Below, one piece after another: positions 1 to 9,322 of a DNA stretch of 64,000 nt. The notes below the pieces were generated by a model. The model was not told the DNA's origin. It searched no databases and worked only from the letters and a program-made list of their open reading frames with translations. This DNA comes from Prevotella sp. GTDB lineage: Bacteria > Bacteroidota > Bacteroidia > Bacteroidales > Bacteroidaceae. Every line of letters starts with the position of its first letter. Position 1 is the first letter of the stretch. The DNA lies in contig JAILEG010000017.1 of assembly GCA_024688365.1 (NCBI GenBank), forward strand, positions 1-64,000, read 5' to 3'. Made by a program: the position numbers and the translations under genes.

Positions 1-237
1 TGCTCCTACAGTTTTATAAACCTGACGTTGTAACTCGAAACCAAATTCGTATCCACACCTATACTTGGGAATAGTATTCTGCCCCACACCGCTTGTAGAA
101 ATATTATATGTATAGCCAGTACTGAATTTAGACAGATTTATTCCTAACCGCGGGTATAAAGTAACAGTACCTACAGTTTTCTGGGCTGTGGCGAAAGATG
201 TATATACCAACAAAAGAGCTAACACAACCTTTCTCAT
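1..237 (-). CDS. N-terminus of an exported beta-barrel-like protein (partial)
   Basis: An open frame on the minus strand starts at the ATG at 237-235 and runs off the left edge (79 codons seen). Residues 1-18 form a signal peptide (MRKVVLALLLVYTSFATA, then QK). The following residues alternate polar and hydrophobic (GTVTLYPRLGINLSKF), which is typical of the first strands of an outer-membrane barrel of the porin/PorT type. The function cannot be read from this fragment. It is separated from ispF by an AT-rich gap of 206 bp with no recognisable element. Confidence 0.6.
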   Translation of the reverse strand, partial: MRKVVLALLLVYTSFATAQKTVGTVTLYPRLGINLSKFSTGYTYNISTSGVGQNTIPKYRCGYEFGFELQRQVYKTVGA

Positions 238-443
238 ATTAATTTCAAATGAGTCTTTTGAATATTATAACGACAAGATTTAGTCAATATTGTATTGTTA
301 AGTATACATTGGTGAATATCGACATAAAAGACATACCCACAGAATATTTTACATTCTTCAAAATAATACACTTATAAGCTGCCGATATTCTAATAAAGTT
401 GTTGAATCATTACTAATAATCATATAATTATTAAATAACAAAA

Positions 444-947
444 TTACTTTACGATAAGACAGACAGCATAGGCAGCCATGCCCTCCTCACGCCCCACGAA
501 GCCCATGCGCTCGGAGGTGGTGGCCTTGATGGAGACAGCATCCTCATCACAACCGATAATCTCAGCCAGACACTTGCGCATGGCAGGGATGTGAGGATTG
601 ATCTTAGGACGCTCGGCGCAGACGGTGGCATCAATATTACCGACACGATAGCCCTTGGTGGCTATCAGGTCAACGGTCTTGCGGAGGATAACCTTGGAAT
701 CCATGTCCAGCGTGTCAGCAGAGGTGTCAGGGAAATGATAGCCAATGTCACGCATATTGGCTGCTCCAAGGAGTGCATCGCAGATGGCATGGATAAGGAC
801 ATCAGCATCACTGTGTCCAAGGAGACCAAGGGTATGGTCAATTCTGATGCCTCCAAGAAAGAGGTCACGACCTTCCACGAGTTTGTGGACATCATATCCC
901 ATTCCTGTTCGGAAGGATGGGATGGTGGGGATTGGGGAGTTCGGCAT
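444..947 (-). CDS. ispF: 2-C-methyl-D-erythritol 2,4-cyclodiphosphate synthase
   Basis: This enzyme forms the cyclic diphosphate in the non-mevalonate (MEP) isoprenoid pathway in the cytoplasm. The protein shows GMGYDVHKL (metal ligands Asp19 and His21 in the numbering used here), GHSDADVLIHAICDALLGAA with the third metal-ligand histidine, and the C-terminal block ATTSERMGF. The open frame extends 43 codons further upstream, but those codons translate a low-complexity repeat. I therefore start at the ATG at 947, giving 167 residues against about 160 for the family. No Shine-Dalgarno sequence is visible, which is normal for this phylum. It is the last gene of the porU-porV-ispF series. Confidence 0.93.
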   Translation of the reverse strand: MPNSPIPTIPSFRTGMGYDVHKLVEGRDLFLGGIRIDHTLGLLGHSDADVLIHAICDALLGAANMRDIGYHFPDTSADTLDMDSKVILRKTVDLIATKGYRVGNIDATVCAERPKINPHIPAMRKCLAEIIGCDEDAVSIKATTSERMGFVGREEGMAAYAVCLIVK

Positions 948-1010
948 AATGGGGGATTGGGTGTTGGGTGTTGAATGTTGGGTGATGATGGGGTGATAAT
1001 GGATGATAAA

Positions 1011-1070
1011 GGGCGATGATGAGCGATGATAAGCAATGATAGGCAATGATAGGCAATGATAGGCGATAAT
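1011..1070. repeat. 10-bp tandem repeat upstream of ispF
   Basis: Six consecutive 10-bp units of the form (A/G)(A/G)GC(A/G)ATGAT, least exact at the right end (the last unit is AGGCGATAAT). The array lies between porV and the ispF start. The neighbouring 921-1010 stretch is also cytosine-poor and G-rich on the plus strand (runs GGGG, GGGG, GGGGG, GGG). The ispF leader RNA is therefore C-rich and G-poor. Confidence 0.8.
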
Positions 1071-1169
1071 AAACATAAAGCCCTCAGGGGTATCCCGCTG
1101 GTTGCTCCCCTCCCTACGGGGAAGGGGCCGGGGGAAAGGCTTTCCCTTCCTTTTTGGGGGCTTTCCCTC

Positions 1170-2336
1170 TTACCTCCTGTGGAAAAGGTCCTTTATCCCA
1201 TCCATATCAAACGAAAGGGAGAAACGGAGGGTCTGGTCAAGGGGATTGCTCTTGGCTGTAGCCACCACATAACCCGCATCGAGGGAGAATACACTCATCT
1301 TGAAGCCCGCACCCACAGTGAAGTATTTACGGTTGCCTTTGTTCTCACTCTCATGGTGATAGCCGGCACGGAGGGAGAACTTGTCATTGTAGGTGTACTC
1401 CGCACCAACGCTCCACTGGACCTCCTGCATCTCCTCCGAGAAACCATTAGGCGCATCACCGAAGCTCTTGAAGATACCCGAGATGGATGACACGTCATAA
1501 TAGTCCTTCTGCAGACGGTTGTCATAGTCAATCTCCGACTCATCAGTCTCCCGCTTCGGATAGGTTGGCACGAGCAGCTTATTGGCATCGGCAGCAATGG
1601 TGAAGCGGTTGAACTCATCAATGGGAATCATCAGCGATGCACCCAGACGGAGATTGGTTGGGATGAACTCAGAACGGTTGTCACCGCCAAAGGTTATCTT
1701 TGAGCCGATATTGGAGATATTCAGACCCAAGCCCAACTGACATTCACGCTCTCCGATGTTGATATAGTTCTGATAATAGCCGGATATGTCGGCTGCGAAG
1801 GCTGACCCTGGTGCCGTATCGTCAGTATAGTTATAGGTAAGGTCAGAGTAAATCCACCGCACGGCAGCACCCAGGGAGAAATGCTCACTCAACATCAGCG
1901 AGTAAGCCACGTCAAATGACATTTCATAAGGGTTGATGGTCATGGCGGCATCATCATTCATCTGCACCTCACCGAGGGAGAAATAACGCATGGAGGCCGA
2001 CACGGCACTGTAGTCGCCGATGCGGTAATAACCCGCCAGATAGGCCAGGTCAATATCGCTGACCAGCTGACGCAACCACGGTGTATAGTTGAGCGACACC
2101 CCGGCACGGGAGATATTGAAGGGATACTTGGCAGGATTCCAGTACTGCGAGTTGACATCGGGATCAGTGGCAGCCCCCACGTCACCCATACCGGCTGAGC
2201 GGGCATCAGGCGCAATGGTCTGTGAGGTCACTGACGTGTTGACAGGGTTGAACATGTTTTTCTTGTCCTGCGCCGAGATTGTGGCTGAGACAAGAGCGAC
2301 AAGTGAAAGGATAGCTATACGAAGCGATTGGTTCAT
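1170..2336 (-). CDS. porV: Type IX secretion outer-membrane protein PorV (LptO)
   Basis: PorV is an outer-membrane barrel that shuttles type IX secretion cargo from the translocon to the PorU sortase. The 388-residue product has a signal peptide ending SATISAQ and the family opening with TSQTIAPDARSAGMGDVGAAT followed by YWNPAKYPF. A long series of amphipathic strands follows, ending in a barrel-like LRFSLSFDMDGIKDLF. Length matches the family (about 380-390). It lies 89 bp downstream of porU on the same strand, the usual Bacteroidota arrangement, so co-transcription is likely. Confidence 0.93.
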   Translation of the reverse strand: MNQSLRIAILSLVALVSATISAQDKKNMFNPVNTSVTSQTIAPDARSAGMGDVGAATDPDVNSQYWNPAKYPFNISRAGVSLNYTPWLRQLVSDIDLAYLAGYYRIGDYSAVSASMRYFSLGEVQMNDDAAMTINPYEMSFDVAYSLMLSEHFSLGAAVRWIYSDLTYNYTDDTAPGSAFAADISGYYQNYINIGERECQLGLGLNISNIGSKITFGGDNRSEFIPTNLRLGASLMIPIDEFNRFTIAADANKLLVPTYPKRETDESEIDYDNRLQKDYYDVSSISGIFKSFGDAPNGFSEEMQEVQWSVGAEYTYNDKFSLRAGYHHESENKGNRKYFTVGAGFKMSVFSLDAGYVVATAKSNPLDQTLRFSLSFDMDGIKDLFHRR

Positions 2337-2425
2337 GCTGCTTTATGGGAGTTTCTTATTTGTACTTAGATTCCTCAATGCAGCCTTATACAGGCCGCAT
2401 CATGGAAAGAAACGACACGAGAGGC

Positions 2426-5400
2426 TTATTTATTGTCTAAGACTATGAGTTTCTTGGCCTTGGAGACCTTGGTGGCACCGTTGCTGCTCAGCCGGACCCG
2501 ATAGAGATAGACACCCGTATGCAGGCGTGCGCCGCCATCAACGGTGAGGTCCCAGTTTGTGGCGAAGGCACTGCCAGAGGAAAGCCCCGACTCGGCATGC
2601 CTCCAGAGCAGCCTGCCACTCATGTCAAACACTTCTATCTCGGCAGTCACATCTGAGCCAATGTAATTATGCGTCACGATAAAGGTTGTCTGTGTGCGGG
2701 CGGGGTTCTCCGTAGCACTGATACTGGAGATTTCCGGAGCCAGTCCCTTGATGACATTGAAGTGCAGCGTCACGGTGGAGGCATTGTTCAGAATGTCCCA
2801 AGCCCGGAACTGCAAGGTGTGCGGTCCCTCAGAAAGCTCAGGCAGGCTGTAACCCACAGAGCCTGACGTATAGCTGCCGAAGTCATAACGGAAATTGTCA
2901 TTCAAGGTGTAAGTCTGCGTCAGCTTGCCATCAACCGTCAGCTGCATGTCATGCCCGATACCGTTTCCTGAGGCATTGATACCGTCCCTGTCAGTGATTT
3001 TGGCTACAAAATAAGGTGTGGGATTGACATTGCCTCCATCAACGAATGACGGTGTGTTGAGATAACAGTAGACAGAAGGGCCTATGGAGTCATTATAGAC
3101 TTCCACTGCTCCATTGATATGGAAGCCATCCTCATGTCCGTGCGCCATGAGCGAGTGGTCGGCATTGACAGCCGACAGGTGCATGAGTCCTGTCCCCTCA
3201 ACATAGTTCAGGTCACGTGGAACAGCAAAGGTGAAGCTGAACTCTCCGTTACGGACACTGTCAGAACCATTGTAAAGCACTTTCTGGCGGTCATAGAACT
3301 GGAAAGCGGTCTCGGAAGTCTCCTCCTGTTTCTTGCAGGTTATCAGTTCACGGGTGTCACGCACAGTGGCGGTAAGCAGCCCATTGAAATCAGTTACCTT
3401 CTCTCCATCCTTGGCTATATGCCCCTTGACGGTCACGACAGAGCCTCCCTTCAGCACGATGGTGCCCGCCGCATCAGGTGTCATGCCATTGATGGTCTCC
3501 ACCTTCACCTGCAAGCGTGGAAGATTCAGCGAGAGTGCGGGATCGCCCAGGAGAGAGTACTGGAGCTTGTTGGGGGTAAGGTCGCTGCTGCTGTTGATCA
3601 GCTCACACTTTGCAAGCCGTTGCGCCTCGCCCAGCGTGGTGGGCTTCCCATCAGTAAAGCTCAGCACGTGTTTCAGAAAAGCCGTGTTGATAGCTTTGTT
3701 ATAATAGGCATAAACAGTACGGGTGGTGCCCCAAAAAGCCATTGAGCCACCTTTCTTATTGAGGATGGCAGCCTCGCCAATGGTGGGTATTGTCCCGTCG
3801 AAAGGCATGATGTCACAGCTGGCTGTAATCCACAGTGGCAGATTGGCATTGGAGAAATTGGCATAATCGGTCAGACGGAGGACTGCCTCATGTGAGATCT
3901 GGTCTTCCTTTCCATGTCCGGCATAGTCCATGATGAGGGCGCCTTGTGCCTGCTGCTGTTTGATGATCGCGCTGACCTCGGGGTAGGCATTGCCCGTTGA
4001 GGACGATACCCGAGTGTAGGCATCCCACATCACCTTCCTCACCTGATAGCCTGGATAGGCGGCCATGATGGTCTCTGCCGTCTCGTTCACGTCACGCATG
4101 TGGAGATTGTCATTTCCATCATCGCCCATGAACATGATGACATTCTCCCAACTGCCGCCATTTCGGTTCTGTGCATAGCTGATGGTCTTGTCAACAAGCG
4201 TCTGCGCATCACTGACCGTAGTGACCGGGAATCGTCCGACACCAAGGTCTTCCTTGTCACGGCTCAGCAGGTTGCCCCCCTCCCCATCATCCATGAGGGT
4301 GAACCAACCGTCGTTGACATAGCAATCGGTCTCACTGAAGGAGTTCTCACTCTCGTAAGCCAACAGGTAATCGTCAGGATTGAGCTGCCGACAGTCGGCA
4401 GTCAGCATACGGTTGTCCCACACACAGTCGCCAAAGAGAAGCAGCGACTGGGGAATGTCCTTGCTGTCAGTGGCACGGTCATACAGCATCTTCATGTAAC
4501 GGCGGTAAGCCATTGCGTCAGGTGTTCCACTGGAGAACTCATTGTACAGCTCATCAGCCGGGACAATGCGCACCGTAAGATTATCATGTGTACGGTGAAA
4601 GTCGGCCAGACGCTCAGCCTGCGCCAGCAGTTTCTGGCTGGTCGGGATAATGATGACCATGTTCACTGGTCCATCAGCATGGTGGTCCTGATTGGTTATA
4701 TTATACACATACTCGGGAGCAGGGAATGATGATTTCAGCGAAGGAGCCGGAGCCGCATCAGGATAGGTCATGGAAAGATAATCCAAACGGGCCGGTCCAC
4801 CCGATAGGGTGGTCAGCCGGATGCTGTCAACAGCCTGGAGATTGCTCAGCCGGAAAGTTCTCGTCTCCTCATATCCCTTGTCATAGGAGTCGCCAGGAGC
4901 AACACGGATCTGCCCAATCTCCGCGCCATTAGCCTCCACCTTGACCACCGAGGTGTACGTACCGGTCGTGACTGCCACCGTGAGGATTCCCTCGGCTGCA
5001 TGTGCCTTGTTGGCAAGTGTGAATGTCCTGGGAGCGTTCAGCTTCAGCGGTGTACTTTCAAAGAGATTCCTTCCACCGTGGAACCAGCTGTAATCATCAA
5101 CCTCATGCAGGGAATGGTAGTCGGATGCCGAGGGATAGAAGCTGTCGAGAAAGGCTGCACTGTCGGCAACTGACACAGGCGCAGCCGCATCGTCCTCGGT
5201 AAGGAAGTAATAGCCATAACTTGAATAAGGATTACGGGTGCGGACGGTTGCGGTTGGTGACGACCAGCTCACAGGCCCCTCTGCGTAAAAGAGCCGCTTG
5301 CCATTCACGGAATAGGTTGGGACTTCCTGCAAGTCATCATGCTTGGATAGGTAATCGGCCGTCAGCACCTCATTCTGAAGGTTGCCGCCATAACCATAGA

Positions 5401-6004
5401 GTCTCACCTTGGCAGGGTCAGTGAAACCGGCACGGCGGATGAGGTCATTGGTCAGCTGATAGACACCACTTGCCGGGACGCGTATCTTTGCCCATCTGCC
5501 ATTTGCAAGAACGGAATGAGCTGCATACCGCCCCTCAGCCGACCTCGTCACCGCACCGCTGGCAGAACGGGTCCTCACCCGACTGCCTTTGGCAGGCACC
5601 ACCTTAGGACGGGAAGTGAGCGCAACCATGAAACTGACAAGAAACTGTCGCCTGCCGTTCCGCTCCACAACAGGCATGAGCGAGAACTCCAGGACACCTC
5701 GCTTCCGGTCAACGGTCATCTGCTGATAGATGTCAGGCAATACAGGAGGGACGACACTCGTCAGCGCATCATAACGCTCAATGTCGCTCTTGCTCATGTC
5801 GATAAACTCCGGATAGCGTATCTCAAGCTCGTAGGTGGAGTCAGCATACTGCTCACCTACGGGAATGGCATAGCGGAAAGTAGGCAATACGGAGTCAATG
5901 GTTACATCCTCAACCGTCAGATTGAAGAACCGTTGCCGCTGGGCAGTCATCTTCAGACAGCCCATCAGAAACAGGAAGCAGAGTATCGTCGCTTGTTTTG
6001 TCAT
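2426..6004 (-). CDS. porU: Type IX secretion sortase PorU (C25 gingipain family)
   Basis: PorU removes the C-terminal sorting domain of type IX cargo at the cell surface and attaches the cargo to lipopolysaccharide. The 1192-residue protein has a signal peptide (residues 1-21) and a beta-rich N-terminal region. The C25 protease domain carries the catalytic pair His697 (in YAGHG) and Cys730 (in TASCDI), 33 residues apart. Its own C-terminal sorting-like domain contains VFDMSGRLLWR and GVYLYRVRL. The start codon directly abuts the stop of the upstream hydrolase gene, indicating one operon. Both catalytic residues are intact. Confidence 0.95.
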   Translation of the reverse strand: MTKQATILCFLFLMGCLKMTAQRQRFFNLTVEDVTIDSVLPTFRYAIPVGEQYADSTYELEIRYPEFIDMSKSDIERYDALTSVVPPVLPDIYQQMTVDRKRGVLEFSLMPVVERNGRRQFLVSFMVALTSRPKVVPAKGSRVRTRSASGAVTRSAEGRYAAHSVLANGRWAKIRVPASGVYQLTNDLIRRAGFTDPAKVRLYGYGGNLQNEVLTADYLSKHDDLQEVPTYSVNGKRLFYAEGPVSWSSPTATVRTRNPYSSYGYYFLTEDDAAAPVSVADSAAFLDSFYPSASDYHSLHEVDDYSWFHGGRNLFESTPLKLNAPRTFTLANKAHAAEGILTVAVTTGTYTSVVKVEANGAEIGQIRVAPGDSYDKGYEETRTFRLSNLQAVDSIRLTTLSGGPARLDYLSMTYPDAAPAPSLKSSFPAPEYVYNITNQDHHADGPVNMVIIIPTSQKLLAQAERLADFHRTHDNLTVRIVPADELYNEFSSGTPDAMAYRRYMKMLYDRATDSKDIPQSLLLFGDCVWDNRMLTADCRQLNPDDYLLAYESENSFSETDCYVNDGWFTLMDDGEGGNLLSRDKEDLGVGRFPVTTVSDAQTLVDKTISYAQNRNGGSWENVIMFMGDDGNDNLHMRDVNETAETIMAAYPGYQVRKVMWDAYTRVSSSTGNAYPEVSAIIKQQQAQGALIMDYAGHGKEDQISHEAVLRLTDYANFSNANLPLWITASCDIMPFDGTIPTIGEAAILNKKGGSMAFWGTTRTVYAYYNKAINTAFLKHVLSFTDGKPTTLGEAQRLAKCELINSSSDLTPNKLQYSLLGDPALSLNLPRLQVKVETINGMTPDAAGTIVLKGGSVVTVKGHIAKDGEKVTDFNGLLTATVRDTRELITCKKQEETSETAFQFYDRQKVLYNGSDSVRNGEFSFTFAVPRDLNYVEGTGLMHLSAVNADHSLMAHGHEDGFHINGAVEVYNDSIGPSVYCYLNTPSFVDGGNVNPTPYFVAKITDRDGINASGNGIGHDMQLTVDGKLTQTYTLNDNFRYDFGSYTSGSVGYSLPELSEGPHTLQFRAWDILNNASTVTLHFNVIKGLAPEISSISATENPARTQTTFIVTHNYIGSDVTAEIEVFDMSGRLLWRHAESGLSSGSAFATNWDLTVDGGARLHTGVYLYRVRLSSNGATKVSKAKKLIVLDNK

Positions 6005-6622
6005 TTACTTACAATTAAATTCGAGGACTTTCCTATCCTCTAAATAGCCTTCCAAGTGGTCATTGATATGAATGGAGCCACAGCCCGTGGGGCATCCCGT
6101 GTAAAGCATGTCGCCCGTCTTCAACGTAAAGTAACGGCTGATGTAGCTGATGATCTCATCTATCTTGTACATCATGTCGCTTGTGCAGCCTTCCTGCACC
6201 GTTGCTCCGTTGATATCCAGATGGAAACGAAGCCGCTGCACATCGAGAAACTTCTCTTTCGGTACCCATTCGCCCAAGGCCGCCGAGCCGTCAAATCCCT
6301 TGCAGAGTTCCCAAGGCAGCCCGTTGGCCTTCAGTTTCTTCTGCAATTCCCGTGCCGTAAAGTCTATGCCTACGGTCACTGCATCATAATAACGGTGTGC
6401 GAACCGCTCGGAGATGGTCTTACCCAAGCGGCAGATGCGCACAACGACTTCCGTCTCATATTCTATCCGGCCCAACTCATCAGGAATGAAGAAGGCCTTG
6501 TGGTCCCTCAGCAGAGCAGAGTCAGCCTTGGTGAATATAATGGGCTCCTCTGGTTTTGATAACGTTCCGTGCAGCGATTTATTGTGCTGCGCATAGTTCA
6601 TACCAATGGCAAATATCTTCAT
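6005..6622 (-). CDS. Fumarylacetoacetate hydrolase-family protein
   Basis: This is a cytoplasmic 205-residue metal-dependent hydrolase or decarboxylase of the FAH fold (the YcgM/FAHD1 group hydrolyses acylpyruvates or decarboxylates oxaloacetate). It shows GMNYAQHNKSL near the N-terminus, an acidic metal-site strand (YETEVVVRICRLGK) and the core GIDFTARELQ followed by KGFDGSA. A turn with MLYTGCPTGCGSI follows. The substrate cannot be told from sequence. It sits directly upstream of porU with no gap, and that pairing is common in Prevotella-type genomes. Confidence 0.88.
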   Translation of the reverse strand: MKIFAIGMNYAQHNKSLHGTLSKPEEPIIFTKADSALLRDHKAFFIPDELGRIEYETEVVVRICRLGKTISERFAHRYYDAVTVGIDFTARELQKKLKANGLPWELCKGFDGSAALGEWVPKEKFLDVQRLRFHLDINGATVQEGCTSDMMYKIDEIISYISRYFTLKTGDMLYTGCPTGCGSIHINDHLEGYLEDRKVLEFNCK

Positions 6623-6691
6623 AATTGACTGTTATTATTGTTTTTGGCAGACTATAGGGACAATAGGTCATAATCCGTGAAAGCCTCCAAT

Positions 6692-6737
6692 AAAAAAGGG
6701 GAGCCACAGGAGCCTGATAGGCTTTCCTGCAACTCCC
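6692..6737 (-). terminator. Rho-independent terminator of tsf
   Basis: On the minus strand a stem built from GGGAG/CTCCC, GCAGGA/TCCTGT and AGCCT/AGGCT with small interruptions is followed by a run of six T residues. It lies 30 bp after the tsf stop codon and ends the ribosomal cluster. Confidence 0.85.
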
Positions 6738-6767
6738 GTTTATCTTTCTTCTAAGAAGAAGCCCTTA

Positions 6768-7766
6768 TTACTCAGCAGAGAGGGTGAAGCGCTTGTAGGC
6801 AACAACCTTGAGGTCCTTGTCCTGCTTCTTCAGCCACTCAGCTACGCTGATCTTGTCGCCATCGCCGAACTGGAACTCCTGGTCAACAAGACAGTTCTCC
6901 TTGAAGAACTTGTTCAGACGGCCTTTGGCAATGTTCTGAATCATGCCCTCATTGAGGTTGGCAGCCTTCTCGGCAGCAACAGTCTTCTTAATCTCAAGAG
7001 CCTTGTCAGCCTCCTCACGAGTCAGCCAACCCTTGTTGATGTTCGACTCGATGTGGTCCTCACTGTCAACGAGGTTAGCATTGATGCCTGCCTTCTTGAT
7101 TGCATTGAAGACAGCCTTTTCTACCTGCTCCTCCTTGGTCTTCTCAACAGCAACCTTGAACTCCTCGTCCTTGACTGACTGTGGAACAGACTCCTCATCG
7201 AGAGCAACCGGCTTCATAGCTGCAACCTGCATGGCTACCTTGTGACCAGCGTCCTCATTACTGCCACTCAGCTGAACCATAGTAGCAAGGGTGTGCTTAT
7301 TCATGTGGTCATAAACAGAGACATTGTCACCCTCAAGGAAGTTGTAGCCATCCAGCTCCATCTTCTCGCCAGTAACACCGGAACGCTGCTGTACTGCGGT
7401 CACTGCATCCTCGCCATTAGCGAGCTTCAGCGCCTTCACCTCATCGAGGCTCTTGCACTTGTTGGCAACGGCAGCGTCCAGGATCTCCTGAACGAGGGCA
7501 ACGAAATCCTTGCCGGCAGCAACGAAGTCGGTCTCACACTTTACTGCAACCATAGCAGCAAAGCCCTCAACCTGCTTAACGAGTACACAACCATTGGATG
7601 TCTCACGGTCAGAACGCTTGGCAGCAATAGCCAGGCCACGCTCACGGAGCAGTTCCTTAGCCTTGTCGAAATCGCCCTCTGCTTCAGTGAGAGCCTTCTT
7701 TACGTCAGCCAGACCAGCGCCAGTCATAGCGCGGAGCTTCTTGATATCTTCAATAGATACAGCCAT
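6768..7766 (-). CDS. tsf: Translation elongation factor Ts
   Basis: EF-Ts is the nucleotide exchange factor for EF-Tu. The 332-residue protein begins MAVSIEDIKKLRAMTGAGL followed by ADVKKAL, the conserved UBA-like N-terminal module. It continues with RERGLAIAAKR and the exchange-core signature VKCETDFVA. It is longer than E. coli EF-Ts (283) and matches the roughly 330 residues usual in Bacteroidota. It follows rpsB by 120 bp on the same strand, the widely conserved rpsB-tsf order. Confidence 0.97.
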   Translation of the reverse strand: MAVSIEDIKKLRAMTGAGLADVKKALTEAEGDFDKAKELLRERGLAIAAKRSDRETSNGCVLVKQVEGFAAMVAVKCETDFVAAGKDFVALVQEILDAAVANKCKSLDEVKALKLANGEDAVTAVQQRSGVTGEKMELDGYNFLEGDNVSVYDHMNKHTLATMVQLSGSNEDAGHKVAMQVAAMKPVALDEESVPQSVKDEEFKVAVEKTKEEQVEKAVFNAIKKAGINANLVDSEDHIESNINKGWLTREEADKALEIKKTVAAEKAANLNEGMIQNIAKGRLNKFFKENCLVDQEFQFGDGDKISVAEWLKKQDKDLKVVAYKRFTLSAE

Positions 7767-7886
7767 TTTTTGTATTTCCTTTCTAATATGATTAAATATT
7801 GCGGGCGTTGATGAGAGATGATGGGCTTGTCATGCAGAAGCATGAAAGCACATTAGCACTCACCAGCGCCCACTATGTTTCATTGA

Positions 7887-8714
7887 TTATTCAGCAGCTG
7901 GTGCCTCTTCCTCAGCCTTAGGAGCCTCCTCTACAGGAGCCTCTGCCTTACGGGCAGCACGCTTTGGCTTTGCCTCAGCAGCCTCTTCTGCCTGCTCTGC
8001 AGCAGCCTTCTCGTCAGCCTTCTCAGCCTTGCGCTCCTCAAGACCCTCTGCGATAGCACCGCAGCAAGCAGCAAGGATAGCCTCTACAGAATCCTTTGCG
8101 TCATCGTTTGCTGGGATAACGTAGTCGATGTTCTTAGGATCAGAATTGGTATCAACGATAGCGAAGACAGGAATACCCAGACGGTTAGCCTCCTTAACGG
8201 CGATATGCTCCTTCATTACGTCTACAACGAAGAGTGCAGACGGCAGACGGGTCAGGTCAGAGATGGAACCGAGGTTCTTCTCAAGCTTGGCACGCTGGCG
8301 GGAAATCTGCAGAAGCTCACGCTTGGAGAGGTTAGAGAATGTTCCGTCGTTCATCAACTTGTCGATGTTCGTCATTTTCTTGACAGCCTTACGGATTGTA
8401 GGGAAGTTGGTCAGCATACCGCCAGCCCAACGCTCGTTTACGTATGGCATGTTTACCGCTGCAGCCTTCTCAGCCACAACTTCCTTAGCTTGTTTTTTAG
8501 TAGCGACGAACAGAATCTTCTTACCGCTCTTGGCGATGCCCTTGAGAGCCTCAGCAGCCTCGTCAACCTTGGCTACGGTCTTGTGAAGATCGATGATGTG
8601 GATACCATTGCGCTCCATATAGATATATGGCTTCATAGCTGGGTTCCACTTGCGACGGAGGTGGCCAAAGTGGCATCCTGCCTCCAGTAACTGGTCAAAA
8701 TTTGTTCTTGACAT
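7887..8714 (-). CDS. rpsB: 30S ribosomal protein S2
   Basis: This is the small-subunit protein S2. Recognisable blocks are LLEAGCHFGHLRRKWNPAMKP, RWAGGMLTNFPTIRK, LPSALFVVDVMKEHIAVKEA and NSDPKNIDYVIPANDDA. The last 50 or so residues form an Ala/Glu/Lys-rich tail (EEAAEAKPKRAARKAEAP and onward) beyond the folded core, common in Bacteroidota S2. Transcription comes from the rplM-rpsI side, through a 210-bp structured leader. Confidence 0.97.
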   Translation of the reverse strand: MSRTNFDQLLEAGCHFGHLRRKWNPAMKPYIYMERNGIHIIDLHKTVAKVDEAAEALKGIAKSGKKILFVATKKQAKEVVAEKAAAVNMPYVNERWAGGMLTNFPTIRKAVKKMTNIDKLMNDGTFSNLSKRELLQISRQRAKLEKNLGSISDLTRLPSALFVVDVMKEHIAVKEANRLGIPVFAIVDTNSDPKNIDYVIPANDDAKDSVEAILAACCGAIAEGLEERKAEKADEKAAAEQAEEAAEAKPKRAARKAEAPVEEAPKAEEEAPAAE

Positions 8715-8924
8715 TTCGTTTTGAATTTACTTGTTTACTTTCTTTTTAATTCTTTCTTGGCGAATAAGCTTCGCCAGGCCTGTTAGAATCAACCGGCGGG
8801 TAGTCCCCCGATAAGGAATCGCGCCAGTTTAGATACTAAACCATTTGGAGTCCTGGGGATTGGAGATAAAGAAAGGAGCCGAGTCAGCTCGTCATCCGGC
8901 ATCCGCACCCTCTACATCCAAATA
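8715..8924 (-). ncRNA. Structured leader between rpsI and rpsB
   Basis: This 210-bp gap has no coding frame but folds well on the minus strand. It contains a perfect 7-bp hairpin TGGCGAA/TTCGCCA with a 5-nt loop at 8758-8776, CGGG/CCCG pairing around 8800 and GAGC/GCTC pairing around 8876-8890. No T-run follows the strong hairpin, so it is not a terminator. S2 leaders that bind S2 and repress rpsB-tsf are known in other bacteria, so an autoregulatory element is the likely reading. Identity with any known family is not shown. Confidence 0.45.
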
Positions 8925-9311
8925 TTAACGCTTGCTGAACTGGAAGTGAGCACGAGCCTTTGGCTGACCTGGCTTCTTACGCTCAACAGCACGGCTGTCG
9001 CGTGTCAGGAAGCCCTGATCCTTCAGTGCCTTCTTGTCCTCAGCGTTAACCTTGACCAGCGCACGAGCGATAGCGAGGCGCAGAGCCTGGCTCTGACCTG
9101 TGAAACCACCACCATCGAGGTTGGCCTTAATGTCATACTGACCCTCAACACCAAGCAACTGCAGTGGCTGCTTAACCACGTACTGCAGGATAGCTGATGG
9201 GAAGAATTCAGTTAAATCTTTCTTGTTGATAGTGATCTTGCCGGTACCCTCTGAAAGGTAAACACGAGCTACAGCGCTCTTGCGGCGACCAATTGCATTT
9301 ATTACTTCCAT
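8925..9311 (-). CDS. rpsI: 30S ribosomal protein S9
   Basis: This is the small-subunit protein S9, 128 residues. It shows the N-terminal block INAIGRRKSAVARVYL and the central GGGFTGQSQALRLAIARAL. The basic tail LTRDSRAVERKKPGQPKAR ends in SKR, which reaches into the P site. It is 11 bp downstream of rplM, so the two are co-transcribed. Confidence 0.98.
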   Translation of the reverse strand: MEVINAIGRRKSAVARVYLSEGTGKITINKKDLTEFFPSAILQYVVKQPLQLLGVEGQYDIKANLDGGGFTGQSQALRLAIARALVKVNAEDKKALKDQGFLTRDSRAVERKKPGQPKARAHFQFSKR

Positions 9312-9322
9312 CTTTCTCCTTA

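Noticed and set aside
444..1076. Longer IspF of 210 residues
   Set aside because: The extra 43 residues translate a low-complexity DNA repeat (Ile/Tyr/His/Pro rich) not found in the family; the ATG at 947 gives the expected length.
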